The translations under genes and the position numbers were made by a program. From contig NZ_CP054140.1 in the NCBI RefSeq assembly GCF_016446285.1, forward strand, positions 1,407,501 through 1,471,500: 64,000 nucleotides of DNA. The letters run 5' to 3'. How positions within the stretch are numbered: the first letter of the stretch is position 1; every line of letters starts with the position of its first letter. This stretch comes from Desulfobulbus oligotrophicus. Lineage in GTDB: Bacteria > Desulfobacterota > Desulfobulbia > Desulfobulbales > Desulfobulbaceae. A model generated the notes under the pieces. It ran no database searches. It was not told the origin of the DNA and saw only the letters and a program-made list of their open reading frames with translations. Of the stretch, positions 44,047 through 52,870 are shown one piece after another.

Positions 44047-45389
44047 AAACGTTATACATGGTGAGCTTAGGCTGTCCCAAGAATTTGATTGACTCAGAGG
44101 TCATGCTGGCCGCTCTGGAACGTGCTGGTTATCGCCTGGTCGCGTCAGCTGATCTTGCAACGTTGGTGTTGATCAACACCTGCGGCTTTATTCGCCCCGC
44201 AGTTGAAGAGGCCATCGACACAGTTTTAACCCTGGCCGAGAATAAAGAAAAATGTCCTGGACAGTTGCTGGTTGTTGCCGGCTGTATGGTGCAACGATAC
44301 GGCGAGGCGTTGGTCGAGGAGTTGCCTGAGGTGGATTTATTTGTTGGCCTTGATGATTTTCATCGTCTGGATGAGCTGGTAGCGGACATTGAATCCGGCA
44401 CACGATGTATCGTTACCTCCGGAGCGGCCGATTTTTTAATGGATAGCCGTATTTCCCGTCGGATCGCAACCCCACCGTACCGCTCTTATTTAAAGATTAC
44501 TGAGGGATGCAACAATCGTTGTACCTATTGTCTGATCCCTTCGATCAGAGGTGTGTTACGTAGCCGGACCATCTCGGATTTAACCAGTGAAGCTGTCCAG
44601 CTGGAGCAGCTTGGGGTACGTGAGCTGTCCCTTGTTGCACAAGATCTGACCGGTTATGGGCGTGATTTGCAAGAGCCTGCTGATTTGGTTTTGTTATTAG
44701 AGTCGCTTCTGGAACACACTTCAATCCCATGGTTTCGTCTGCTGTATGCCTATCCAAGCGGTATCAGTGATGCCCTTTTGCAGCTCATGGTTCAGCAACC
44801 GCGAATATTGCCGTATATTGACGTACCATTCCAACACGCCAGTGATACGGTCTTAACCGCGATGAATCGGCATTACCGTCAAGCCGATCTTGACGATGTG
44901 GTGCGACGTATCCGATCGCAACTGCCTGAGTGCGCCATTCGCACAACCCTTATTGTTGGCTTTCCAGGTGAAACCGAAAAAGATGTTGAAATTTTGCGTG
45001 CGGCCCTTGAACGTTGGCAACTCGATCATGTCGGTGTTTTTCAATACCACGACGAAGAGGGGAGCCTTGCCTCTGCATTGTCTGCAAAGGTGTCGGCGCA
45101 GGAAAAAAAGAGACGTTATCAGCTGATTATGGAGGTTCAGGCCAAGATCAGCACCCAGCGCCAGCATCGATTTGTAGGACGGGTAGAACCGGTTTTAATT
45201 GAAGGTGTGAGTCAGGAGACCGACCTTCTGCTGGAGGGGAGAAGCAGGTTTCAGGCACCGGAAATTGACGGATGTGTGTACATCACCTCAGGGAATGTAA
45301 GCCCCGGTGATATTGTTCCGGTACGTATCACCGAGGCGCATACATATGATTTAGTGGGTGAAGTTATCGCAAAGAGTACCAATGCGTAA
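44043..45389 (+). CDS. rimO: Ribosomal protein S12 methylthiotransferase RimO
   Basis: This radical-SAM enzyme adds a methylthio group to Asp of ribosomal protein S12. The 448-residue protein has an N-terminal UPF0004 domain (MVSLGCPKNLIDSEVM, LINTCGFIRPAVEEA, VVAGCMVQRYGE) with three cluster cysteines. The radical-SAM motif TEGCNNRCTYCLIPSIRG and a C-terminal TRAM domain follow. The start is TTG 44043, overlapping the preceding stop (TTGA) with GAAGGTGAG upstream. RimO rather than MiaB is favoured by the SLGCPKNLIDSE and YLKITEGCNNRCTYC sequences. Confidence 0.94.
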   Translation: MKTLYMVSLGCPKNLIDSEVMLAALERAGYRLVASADLATLVLINTCGFIRPAVEEAIDTVLTLAENKEKCPGQLLVVAGCMVQRYGEALVEELPEVDLFVGLDDFHRLDELVADIESGTRCIVTSGAADFLMDSRISRRIATPPYRSYLKITEGCNNRCTYCLIPSIRGVLRSRTISDLTSEAVQLEQLGVRELSLVAQDLTGYGRDLQEPADLVLLLESLLEHTSIPWFRLLYAYPSGISDALLQLMVQQPRILPYIDVPFQHASDTVLTAMNRHYRQADLDDVVRRIRSQLPECAIRTTLIVGFPGETEKDVEILRAALERWQLDHVGVFQYHDEEGSLASALSAKVSAQEKKRRYQLIMEVQAKISTQRQHRFVGRVEPVLIEGVSQETDLLLEGRSRFQAPEIDGCVYITSGNVSPGDIVPVRITEAHTYDLVGEVIAKSTNA

Positions 45390-45415
45390 AGAGAAGAAGG
45401 GCAGGTAGGGTTTTA

Positions 45416-45697
45416 TCAGCTCATCTTGTTGACCCGCTCTCGCAGATCCTTGCCAACCTTGAAAAAAGGTAATTTTTTGGGTTTTACCTTGATCTTTTCG
45501 CCGGTTTTCGGATTCCGGCCGGTATAGGAGTCATATTCTTTGACAACGAAGCTCCCAAAGCCCCTGATCTCGATGGATTCACCGCGGGCGAGAGCGTCGC
45601 TCATGGTTTCAATAATGGTATTGGTTATTGAAGCTGCCTCCTGGACTGGAATGTTTGTCGCTTCGGCTAAGGCTTCTATTAGTTCTGACTTGTTCAT
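45416..45697 (-). CDS. HU/IHF-family DNA-binding protein
   Basis: This 93-residue nucleoid protein reads MNKSELIEALAEATNIPVQE, IEIRGFGSFVVKEYDSYTGR and NPKTGEKIKVKPKKLPFFKV. The beta-arm NPKTGEKI is typical, and the Pro at its tip intercalates DNA. IHF-beta versus HU cannot be settled from sequence alone; the SIEIRGFGSF form with KVGKDLRERV resembles IHF-beta-like proteins of this phylum. GAAGGAGGACGCG precedes the start. A candidate promoter and palindrome lie about 90 bases upstream. Confidence 0.92.
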   Translation of the reverse strand: MNKSELIEALAEATNIPVQEAASITNTIIETMSDALARGESIEIRGFGSFVVKEYDSYTGRNPKTGEKIKVKPKKLPFFKVGKDLRERVNKMS

Positions 45698-45784
45698 TCG
45701 CGTCCTCCTTCAGGGACCCCTTCATCACGGATACCTGTTAGCTCCTCGCTAGTTTACTGTCAGTGATACATCTCTTGTTGGAAA

Positions 45785-45806
45785 ATTATATTCACATTGT
45801 TGTGAA
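45785..45806 (-). promoter_or_regulatory. -10 element and adjoining palindrome upstream of the HU/IHF gene
   Basis: On the minus strand a perfect TATAAT (45785-45790) directly follows TTCACAACAATGTGAA (45791-45806), a six-base inverted repeat with a four-base centre lying between -10 and -35. No good -35 is seen. The layout suits an operator overlapping a promoter. Confidence 0.45.
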
Positions 45807-45842
45807 ATTTAATCAGGTATGTTTTTGATTGTAAAGGATTTT

Positions 45843-46562
45843 TTACGAAAAGATTTTTTTTATGTCTGTTTCTGTAAGAATTCTATATTTCCCTGAAGCC
45901 AACGTACCCAGAGTGAGTTTACCATAGGCAACTCTTTTCAAGTGCAGAACCTTGTGATGGACGGCTTGAAACATTTTTCGTACCTGTCGTTTTTTTCCTT
46001 CATGAATGACAATTTCGATCAATGTCTGAGTGTGGGTTTTATTGAGTACACGAATTTTTGCGGGCCTGGTCCGGATGCCGTCGATTTCTATTCCCTGGCT
46101 GAGATGCCTGAGGGCACTGGAAGAGGGAGAACCGCTGACCAGGGCCTCATAGGTTTTTTTTACTTCAAATCGGGGATGAAGGATGCTGTTGGTCAAGGCG
46201 CCATCGTTGGTCATCAGCAATGCTCCTTCGGTCTCAATGTCCAGTCGCCCAACCGGAAAAAGACGAAGCGGGATGTCGGCCACGAGATCAGTGACAACAG
46301 GTCGCCCCTGCGGATCCGAGAGCGTAGTGACATAGCCGGCAGGTTTATTGAGCAGGATGTACACTCTGTGCTCAAAAGAGATCTGTTTACCATCAAAGGT
46401 GATGATGTCCCGTAATGGATGGGCTTTGCAGCCCATATTTGTGACGACTTGTCCGTTCACCTGAATCCGGCCTTCACGAATGAGCTGCTCTGCACCACGG
46501 CGAGAGGCAAGTCCCGCCTTGGCCAGGATCTTTTGCAGTCGTTCCTCCACCAGGCTATGCAT
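45843..46562 (-). CDS. rluB: 23S rRNA pseudouridine synthase, RsuA/RluB family
   Basis: This 239-residue protein has an N-terminal S4 RNA-binding domain (ERLQKILAKAGLASRRGAEQ) and a catalytic domain with VGRLDIETEGALLMTNDGAL containing the catalytic Asp, then EGKKRQVRKMFQAVHHKVLH. RluB (23S position 2605) is the usual assignment for this type, but RsuA/RluE-like specificity cannot be excluded. It is on the minus strand, 36 bases downstream of the UbiD-family gene's stop side. Confidence 0.85.
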   Translation of the reverse strand: MHSLVEERLQKILAKAGLASRRGAEQLIREGRIQVNGQVVTNMGCKAHPLRDIITFDGKQISFEHRVYILLNKPAGYVTTLSDPQGRPVVTDLVADIPLRLFPVGRLDIETEGALLMTNDGALTNSILHPRFEVKKTYEALVSGSPSSSALRHLSQGIEIDGIRTRPAKIRVLNKTHTQTLIEIVIHEGKKRQVRKMFQAVHHKVLHLKRVAYGKLTLGTLASGKYRILTETDIKKIFS

Positions 46563-46598
46563 CTGAGGACAGTGATCCGGATGATTTACAAGACGGAT

Positions 46599-48371
46599 TC
46601 AATGGAATTGTCTGGGAAGAAGTGCGGCGATCCGGTCATCGACCTGTTGTTTGGTGGCAGGGTCAACTTCTAGGACCTCAGTGTACCAGGGTTTCATTCG
46701 ACAATCAAAGACGATCGGCGGTTCAAGACCGACATGAAAACGATGGACGGTTTGTTCTCGTCCATGGATATCAGCAGCCGGTTCAAAACGGGTGAAGAAC
46801 GTCCAGAGAAATTCCTGTAACGAGCAGGTCGCCTCTTTTGTCGAGTCAACGAGCAGAATGACTGGCCATGGAGCTACTCCGGCATGACGGGCCAAATGCA
46901 AGGCGAGCTGAGGTGCGTTTTCATACGACTCACCTTGAACGACCAGGGTGCCGGGAAGGAAAGTCAAAGGATGACTGCAGTGCTCCGGCAGGGATCCGGA
47001 AAATGCAGTGGGCAGATCACGGAGTTTTTCCCGGCCGAGACCAAGCATCATGGCTTTGGAACCTTTGTTAACCGATGGTCCTGTATAATCCAGGGTGTCC
47101 TGGGATACGTTGGCAAAGATAAATAAATCACGCTGCCAGTGAATACGTTCCAGAATGTGCTGCCAGAGTTTTGGAAAGTCTGCAACATCAATGCTGCCAT
47201 CGGTCAGAAGGAGAAACTTGGTTAAAGAAAGTTGTCCCTCGCCAAGAATCCGCAAACCCGCAGCAAAGGCTTCGCGAGGATACCGGTCGGTAACTCTTGC
47301 TGCTGCCAGGCAGTGAAAACCGGTCTCTCCAAAAGTTTTCAACTGCACAACCCCTTTCATAACAAGCGGGAACAGTGGAGAAAGCAGCTCCTGAAGGAAA
47401 TCGCCGATAAAAAAATCTTCCTGCCTGGGGCGACCGACAACAGTGGCCGGGTAGATGGCATCGCGTCGATGGTACAGGTGTGTTGTCTGAAAGACCGGGT
47501 AGTCATGCTGCAATGAGTTGTAGCCGTAATGATCTCCAAATGGTCCTTCCGGTCGGCGGAGATGGGGGGGAACCGAACCTTTGATGGCAAATTCAGCTTC
47601 AGCAATAAGCGGATGTCCACCAAGGGGATCAGTGACCATATGCAACTTGCTTCCCTGCAGCAAAGAGGCAAGGAGTAACTCTGGTATATTTTCAGGTAAA
47701 GGGGCTATGGCGGCAAGTATGAGAGCCGGAGGCCCGCCAATGTAGAGGGTCAGGGGAAGGGGTTGGTTTTTTTGTTCAGCAGCGAGATAGTGATATCCTC
47801 CCCCTTTGTGGATTTGCCAGTGGATGCCGGTGGTGGTGTCATCAAATCTTTGGGTCCGATACATCCCCAGGTTATGTCCTAAACCATCCGGATGCTCAGT
47901 GTACACCAAAGGCAGGGTCACAAAGGCTCCTCCATCAGAATGCCAGGATGTGAGCATAGGCAATTCCGTAAGCCGCGCCGGTTGTTGTCGACATTCAAGT
48001 ATCGGGCCTTTTTTAACCGTTTTCAGGCCGACACGAGCGCCCTGTAGAAGCAGGTCGCGAGCCTGCCAGAGTGTTTGCAGGGACGGTGGCATGGAATGGT
48101 TCACCAGATCAACCAGCCGCTGCACAAAATCAAGTGGTCGACGGCCGAAAGCCAGTTCCAGCCGTTGATTGGTCCCGAAAAGATTTGTTACCACTGGGAA
48201 GGTAGAGTGCTTTACTCGTGTAAAAAGAAGGGCCGGTCCTCCTTGGGCGATGACTCTTCGATGAATTTCAGCTATTTCCAGGTACGGATCAACCGGTGCG
48301 TCAATGGTGAGCAGTTGATTATTTTTTTTAAGTAAATCAATATATTGGCGTAGATCGGTCGGATAGTGCAT
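46599..48371 (-). CDS. UbiD-family decarboxylase
   Basis: UbiD enzymes use prenylated FMN to decarboxylate unsaturated or aromatic acids. The 590-residue protein shows LYIGGPPALILAAIAPLPEN, the EFAIKGSVPPHLRRPEGPFG block with the catalytic Glu region, and DHYGYNSLQHDYPVFQTTHL. The size and context allow a role in menaquinone synthesis (3-octaprenyl-4-hydroxybenzoate-like or futalosine-pathway MqnL), but this is inference. ATG 48371 is chosen over TTG 48404, which abuts the preceding stop. No ubiX is adjacent. Confidence 0.88.
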   Translation of the reverse strand: MHYPTDLRQYIDLLKKNNQLLTIDAPVDPYLEIAEIHRRVIAQGGPALLFTRVKHSTFPVVTNLFGTNQRLELAFGRRPLDFVQRLVDLVNHSMPPSLQTLWQARDLLLQGARVGLKTVKKGPILECRQQPARLTELPMLTSWHSDGGAFVTLPLVYTEHPDGLGHNLGMYRTQRFDDTTTGIHWQIHKGGGYHYLAAEQKNQPLPLTLYIGGPPALILAAIAPLPENIPELLLASLLQGSKLHMVTDPLGGHPLIAEAEFAIKGSVPPHLRRPEGPFGDHYGYNSLQHDYPVFQTTHLYHRRDAIYPATVVGRPRQEDFFIGDFLQELLSPLFPLVMKGVVQLKTFGETGFHCLAAARVTDRYPREAFAAGLRILGEGQLSLTKFLLLTDGSIDVADFPKLWQHILERIHWQRDLFIFANVSQDTLDYTGPSVNKGSKAMMLGLGREKLRDLPTAFSGSLPEHCSHPLTFLPGTLVVQGESYENAPQLALHLARHAGVAPWPVILLVDSTKEATCSLQEFLWTFFTRFEPAADIHGREQTVHRFHVGLEPPIVFDCRMKPWYTEVLEVDPATKQQVDDRIAALLPRQFH

Positions 48372-48404
48372 GCGGTATGATTGAGTGCTGTTTGTTCTGG
48401 GCAA

Positions 48405-48620
48405 TCAGTGGTGCTGATGCTCTTCGTTGAGAAAGAGCCGGTGATACTCATCACTGCTCAGGTGGTTGCGCATGATCACTGTCAGGAGATCAACCACCTG
48501 GTGGATCTCTTCCTCGCTCATGCGGGGTACCAAAGAGGAGAGAAGGTTCGTATCACTGAACTGACGCAGAAAGGTGATAAGCGATTTTTCGTCGGTAGTG
48601 CGGTCAAGTCCAAAAAACAT
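48405..48620 (-). CDS. Small conserved hypothetical protein
   Basis: This 71-residue acidic protein reads MFFGLDRTTDEKSLITFLRQ, LVPRMSEEEIHQVVDLLTVI and HLSSDEYHRLFL. It resembles a short uncharacterised family recalled from Geobacter-like and Desulfo-type genomes with RTTDEESL and LVPRLSDEEI, often annotated only as a cytoplasmic protein. ATG 48620 is chosen because it lies five bases from the yjbQ stop; the frame is open to GTG 48680, overlapping yjbQ. Function is unknown. Confidence 0.65.
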   Translation of the reverse strand: MFFGLDRTTDEKSLITFLRQFSDTNLLSSLVPRMSEEEIHQVVDLLTVIMRNHLSSDEYHRLFLNEEHQHH

Positions 48621-48624
48621 CTTC

Positions 48625-49026
48625 TTACCCTGCCAGAAATTTCCACCAGACTTTCCGGCTGCGCGGACCATCAAACTCACAGAAGAAAAGACGTTGCCAG
48701 GTACCGAGTTGTAACCGCCTGTTCTGCAGTATCAGGGTTACAGAGGAGGCGGTAACAGCGGTCATAAGATGAGCCGGTGAATTACCTTCACCATGAAGGT
48801 ATGGGTAGTCCGAAGGGATGATCCGAGACAGTGCGCCAAGAATATCTTTTTGCACATCCGGATCAGCTCCCTCGTTAATCAACAGGCCAGCCGTTGTATG
48901 TGGGTTGTAGAGAATAACGATGCCGTCCTTACAGTCGAAAGAGGACACCTCGTGTTGCAAGCGGTTGGTTATGTCTATCATCTCCAACCGCTTGCCGGTG
49001 ATAACAGCTATCTCGCCCCGAACCAT
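48625..49026 (-). CDS. yjbQ: YjbQ family protein (UPF0047)
   Basis: This 133-residue protein has the UPF0047 signature: ILYNPHTTAGLLINEGADPD, YLHGEGNSPAHL and LGTWQRLFFCEFDGPRSR. YjbQ members show secondary thiamine-phosphate synthase activity in published assays; the physiological role is not settled. It is upstream of the small hypothetical gene and the UbiD-family gene on the minus strand, with close spacing suggesting an operon. Confidence 0.92.
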   Translation of the reverse strand: MVRGEIAVITGKRLEMIDITNRLQHEVSSFDCKDGIVILYNPHTTAGLLINEGADPDVQKDILGALSRIIPSDYPYLHGEGNSPAHLMTAVTASSVTLILQNRRLQLGTWQRLFFCEFDGPRSRKVWWKFLAG

Positions 49027-49053
49027 GGTCGGCTCACTGCACTGCGTACGATC

Positions 49054-49491
49054 TTACCGGAGTTGCCATGTACCGTACTGGTCACGACAGGCAGTGCTGT
49101 ATGTCTTCTGACGTTTACCGTCGATAATCGCTTCAATCTCAGCGCGTCGACACACCTGGCTGGAGCTCGCATCCTGATAGGCCGGCTGCGGTGTTACCGC
49201 ATATTGGTTACCGCTGTCCGGATTTACCCAGGAAGAGCGCTGGTTGGACATACCTCGTTCATACGCATGGTTCAGCTGTTCACGGTCATATTTATCCATT
49301 TCGTTGCCAACAATATAACCGAGCATGCCGCCTACAGCTGCCCCGATGAGGGTTGCGCCTGTATTATGGCCAATTGCCTGGCCGATGAGAGCACCTGCTG
49401 CTGCACCACCGGCCGCACCTGTTTGCCCCCTTGTGGCACAGGAAGAGAGGAGTAAAAGGGCCAGTAATGCAAAAATACTCAAGTGTTTCAT
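49054..49491 (-). CDS. 17-kDa-surface-antigen-like lipoprotein with glycine zipper
   Basis: The 145-residue precursor begins MKHLSIFALLALLLLSSC, a signal peptide with lipobox SSC. A glycine-zipper region follows (GAAGGAAAGALIGQAIGHNT, ATLIGAAVGGMLGYIVGNEM), then a C-terminal domain with SWVNPDSGNQYAVTPQPAY and TACRDQYGTWQ. This fits the Rickettsia 17-kDa antigen/glycine-zipper family of outer-membrane lipoproteins. ATG 49491 follows the rmuC stop by two bases. Confidence 0.82.
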   Translation of the reverse strand: MKHLSIFALLALLLLSSCATRGQTGAAGGAAAGALIGQAIGHNTGATLIGAAVGGMLGYIVGNEMDKYDREQLNHAYERGMSNQRSSWVNPDSGNQYAVTPQPAYQDASSSQVCRRAEIEAIIDGKRQKTYSTACRDQYGTWQLR

Positions 49492-49493
49492 AA

Positions 49494-50843
49494 TCATTCT
49501 CCAATCGTGCAAGACGTTTTTGTTAAAGAGTCAGGGAGTTTTCTACTTGTCTGCACTCCCAGATGCTTTAGGGCCTCAGTTCGGGCAATCAGATTGCCCC
49601 GGCCGGTGCTTAAACGGTTTCGGGCCGTGTGCCATGCCTGCTGCGTTTGATTGAGGCGAAGACCAATTTCTTCAAAGGCCTCGGTAAAGCCAACGAACTT
49701 ATCATAAAGATTACCTGCCTGTTTGGCAATAAGTAAACTGTTTCTGTTTTGTTCGTCCATCCGCCACAGATGATGAATGGTGCGCAAGATGGCAAGCAGG
49801 GTTGATGGACTGGTAAGGATGATTTTCTGCTCCATGGCGGAAAGAAGTATCTCGGGATCATGTTCCAAGGCGAGCTGGAACGCCCCCTCAATCGGCATGA
49901 ACAGCAAGATGAAGTCAAGGGCACCGGGGCCTGGTAACTGTTGATACTGTTTGGCTGCCAGGAGTTTAATATGGCGTTTGATCGAGTCAAGATGCGACTT
50001 GATCTGTTGCGTTCGGGCTGCCTCATCAGAGGCGCTGTGCACTTCGGCAAAGGCTTTGAGCGAGACTTTGGCATCAATAATGATCGTCCGATCCTCTGGC
50101 AGATAAACCAGGGCATCCGGTTGAAGGATTGATCCGTCATCGGACTTGTAACTGACCTGTAACGCGAATTCAGTACCGTTACGAAGACCGGAGGCCTCAA
50201 GAAGTTTGGTGAGAATCATCTCACCCCATTGCCCCTGTACCTTACTGCTCCCCTGAAGAGCCTCGGTCAGGTTGGTCGCATCAATGCTTATTTGCCGGTT
50301 CAGCTGTTTGAGGTGTTCAATTTCTTTCAGTATTGATACACGATCGCGGAGATCCTGGTCGTATATTTCTTCCACCTTTCGTTTGAACTCCAGTAACTGT
50401 CCGTGAAAGGGACGAAGGAGCATGGTGAGAGCAGAGGTGTGTTGAGCAGTAAGGGCCTGACCTTTCTCAGTTATGATCTTTCCTGCCAACAGCTGGAAAT
50501 CCTGTTCAATCTGCCGGCGGACTTCGGTGAACAGCTGATTTCGTTCCTGGGTTTGCTGTTGCAGGGCAGTACAGGTTGTCTGTAAGGAGATGTTTTCTAA
50601 ATCAAGCCGGCGTACTTCTTTGGTGAGCAGTGTGTGTTCTGCCTGCAGACGTTCAAGTTCAGATGCACTGTTTTGAGAGGTTTTCTGTGCATGTTCCAGT
50701 CGATGTGACAACGTCCAGTGCCGTCGGTGACTGCGACTGAGGTTCCAGAACAAAATCGGGGCAATCAGTACAGCTGTTACAATTCCACCCAGTAAGAATG
50801 AGTCAATGTCGACCTGATGGAATAAAGCAGCCAGTGGATACAC
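49494..50843 (-). CDS. rmuC: DNA recombination protein RmuC
   Basis: RmuC is a nuclease-like protein that limits DNA inversions and has been connected with phage defence. The 449-residue protein has an N-terminal membrane helix (about 15-36), a long coiled coil (about 40-150, rich in Glu and Gln), and the RmuC domain with VQGQWGEMILTKLLEASGLR, LQPDALVYLPEDRTIIIDAK and IPLFMPIEGAF-like sequence. The PD-(D/E)XK-type core is in PDALVYLP and IIIDAK. It precedes the lipoprotein gene on the minus strand. Confidence 0.9.
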   Translation of the reverse strand: MYPLAALFHQVDIDSFLLGGIVTAVLIAPILFWNLSRSHRRHWTLSHRLEHAQKTSQNSASELERLQAEHTLLTKEVRRLDLENISLQTTCTALQQQTQERNQLFTEVRRQIEQDFQLLAGKIITEKGQALTAQHTSALTMLLRPFHGQLLEFKRKVEEIYDQDLRDRVSILKEIEHLKQLNRQISIDATNLTEALQGSSKVQGQWGEMILTKLLEASGLRNGTEFALQVSYKSDDGSILQPDALVYLPEDRTIIIDAKVSLKAFAEVHSASDEAARTQQIKSHLDSIKRHIKLLAAKQYQQLPGPGALDFILLFMPIEGAFQLALEHDPEILLSAMEQKIILTSPSTLLAILRTIHHLWRMDEQNRNSLLIAKQAGNLYDKFVGFTEAFEEIGLRLNQTQQAWHTARNRLSTGRGNLIARTEALKHLGVQTSRKLPDSLTKTSCTIGE

Positions 50844-50875
50844 GGTGAAGAAAAGAAAACACTGGAAGTTCTGGT

Positions 50876-51181
50876 TTACCGGCGCCGCGAAAGGCAGCGT
50901 AATTCCTGTAACTCATCAAGCAGGTCAAGGATCAGGGCACAGCCGGGCAGATTGACCTCAAGATCACGGTGCAACCGCATTGTTGTTTGTGCTCTTTTGA
51001 TGGCAAGAGATGTGAAACGCCACTCCATTTCTGATTGTCCTTCCGGGCTGATGATGCCTTCAGCGATCATTTGGTGAATCATCTCGGTATTGACATTGCA
51101 AAGTCTGCAGAGGTCGGACAAGGTGCAGCGGGTTGTTTCATTAAACACGACACCTTGAATGTAAATCGTTTGTTCAGTCAT
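50876..51181 (-). CDS. cbpM: CbpM-like chaperone modulator
   Basis: CbpM binds the J-domain of CbpA and inhibits it. The 101-residue protein is a MerR-like helical protein (CTLSDLCRLCNVNTEMIHQM, EGIISPEGQSEMEWRF, RLHRDLEVNLPGCALILDLL), which is typical of the family. It begins three bases after cbpA on the minus strand, so coupling is clear. Confidence 0.85.
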   Translation of the reverse strand: MTEQTIYIQGVVFNETTRCTLSDLCRLCNVNTEMIHQMIAEGIISPEGQSEMEWRFTSLAIKRAQTTMRLHRDLEVNLPGCALILDLLDELQELRCLSRRR

Positions 51182-51184
51182 TGT

Positions 51185-52129
51185 TTAGCTCTCCAGTCCG
51201 GCACGTGGGTTGAACGCCATCTTTTCCGCCATGGTACGGTAGAGGGCTCGTTGCTCTTCATTCTGTGCCTCTGGTACCACAATCTGTAATGTGACGATTT
51301 GGTCGCCAAGGAGGCTGGCTGTGCAGAGACCTCTGCCCTTGAGTCGAAGTTTTTTACCGGCCTGTGATCCCGGTGGAATTTTTAATTGGACATTACCGCC
51401 AAGAGTCGGCACAGTAACCTTGGCGCCTAAGGCTGCTTCCCATGGACTGATGGGGAGAGTAAGATGAATATCTCTTTTTTCGGCATGAAAGAGCCGGTCT
51501 TCCTGAAAAGAGATTTCCAGATAAAGATCTCCGCCCATGTTCTCTCCATACCCGGGTGAACCCTGCCCTTCAAGGCGAATACGCTGCCCCGCGACAATGC
51601 CTTTAGGTATGGTTACATGTAGTATGTGGGGGCGGGTGGTCACCCGTCCGGTAGTATCTACCACAGGTCTGCTTAAGGTAATGGTTTGACGGGAGCCGTG
51701 ATACGCATCAGCAATGGGAATAACAATTTTTGCATGCTGGTCACTGCCTCGCATGCGCACGTTACGGTCCTGACGGCTCTCCGTGCGGGCATGCCCGAAC
51801 AGTGCTTCAAAAAAATCACTGAAATCGCCGGCATCACCTGCAGAGTACCCGGTTCCGCTAAATTCAAAGCCTGCGTCCCAGTTGGGAGGTGTTTCAAAGT
51901 CCTGTCCATGCTGCCAGTTCGTTCCGAATTTATCATAAGCAGCTCGTTTTTCAGGATCTTTCAGCACCTCATAGGCTTCACCAATCTCCTTGAATTTAGT
52001 TTCAGCATTGGTTTCCTTGCTGACATCGGGGTGATATTTACGGGCTACCTTTCGATAGGCCTGTTTTATCTGGTCTTGGGTAGCATCACGTGAAACGTCT
52101 AATATTTTATAGTAATCTTTATATTCCAT
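51185..52129 (-). CDS. cbpA: DnaJ-class co-chaperone CbpA
   Basis: CbpA is a DnaK co-chaperone with a curved-DNA-binding form. The 314-residue protein has an N-terminal J domain (DYYKILDVSRDATQDQIKQA, the HPD of KYHPDVS), a Gly/Phe-rich linker with FSDFFEALFGHA, and two C-terminal substrate-binding beta domains (ILHVTIPKGIVAGQRIRLEG, VTVPTLGGNVQLKIPPGSQA). There is no zinc finger, distinguishing it from DnaJ. The start ATG 52129 diverges from aroK. Confidence 0.92.
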   Translation of the reverse strand: MEYKDYYKILDVSRDATQDQIKQAYRKVARKYHPDVSKETNAETKFKEIGEAYEVLKDPEKRAAYDKFGTNWQHGQDFETPPNWDAGFEFSGTGYSAGDAGDFSDFFEALFGHARTESRQDRNVRMRGSDQHAKIVIPIADAYHGSRQTITLSRPVVDTTGRVTTRPHILHVTIPKGIVAGQRIRLEGQGSPGYGENMGGDLYLEISFQEDRLFHAEKRDIHLTLPISPWEAALGAKVTVPTLGGNVQLKIPPGSQAGKKLRLKGRGLCTASLLGDQIVTLQIVVPEAQNEEQRALYRTMAEKMAFNPRAGLES

Positions 52130-52257
52130 GATTGCAGTAAGAAGATGTTAGAGGGTTTGTCACCAGATAGTAAGGATATCTTCTCAAAAAGAAAAGAAAA
52201 AAAGAAAAGAGCCCTTTCCTCTTGAAGGGCTGGTGCTCTTTCCTTTATGCTGACGCC

Positions 52258-52800
52258 ATGTGTAAACAACAAACATGCAACAATATCATAATGACGGGTT
52301 TTCGCGGAACCGGTAAGACCACGGTGGGAAGAATCCTGGCCGCCCGTTTACAATGGAATTTTCTTGATATGGACGAATTGCTGACGCAACGGTTCGGTGC
52401 TTCAATTTCGGAAGTTGTGGCCCGTCATGGCTGGCACTGTTTTCGGCAATCCGAATCGAAACTGCTCCGGGAGTTGCAGACCATCCGGCATACGGTTTTA
52501 GCGACCGGTGGTGGTGCAATCGAGCATCAGCAGGAGTGGCTGCAACTTCGTCAACATGGATTTGTGGTCTGGCTGGACGCTGCTATGCAAACCATTGAGC
52601 AAAGATTGCAGGATGACCCTCACTCCATGCAGCTGCGCCCCTCTTTAACAGACCAGACTGTTGCAGATGAAATTCGCACAGTACTGGAACGGCGCACCCC
52701 TCTTTACCGAACAGGTTCAGATCTGCGTTTGCTCACAGACAACAGTACACCGGAACAACTGGCCGACCAGATCTTACAGGTGGTTGGTACGGACAGCTGA
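52258..52800 (+). CDS. aroK: Shikimate kinase
   Basis: This enzyme phosphorylates shikimate with ATP in the aromatic amino acid pathway. The 180-residue protein has Walker A GFRGTGKTTVGRIL, the substrate-binding DMDELLTQRFGASISEV, the Arg of HCFRQSESKLLRE, ATGGGAIEHQ, and a lid RPSLTD. The start is ATG 52258 (MCKQQ); an upstream TTG at 52222 lies in a hairpin. No strong ribosome site is evident. AroK versus AroL cannot be separated from sequence. Confidence 0.9.
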   Translation: MCKQQTCNNIIMTGFRGTGKTTVGRILAARLQWNFLDMDELLTQRFGASISEVVARHGWHCFRQSESKLLRELQTIRHTVLATGGGAIEHQQEWLQLRQHGFVVWLDAAMQTIEQRLQDDPHSMQLRPSLTDQTVADEIRTVLERRTPLYRTGSDLRLLTDNSTPEQLADQILQVVGTDS

Positions 52801-52870
52801 TGACCTGTGAATCCATGAGAAGAGTTATCCTGTAAGATAAAAATACATAGAAGCAGAAGGGATAAAGTGT

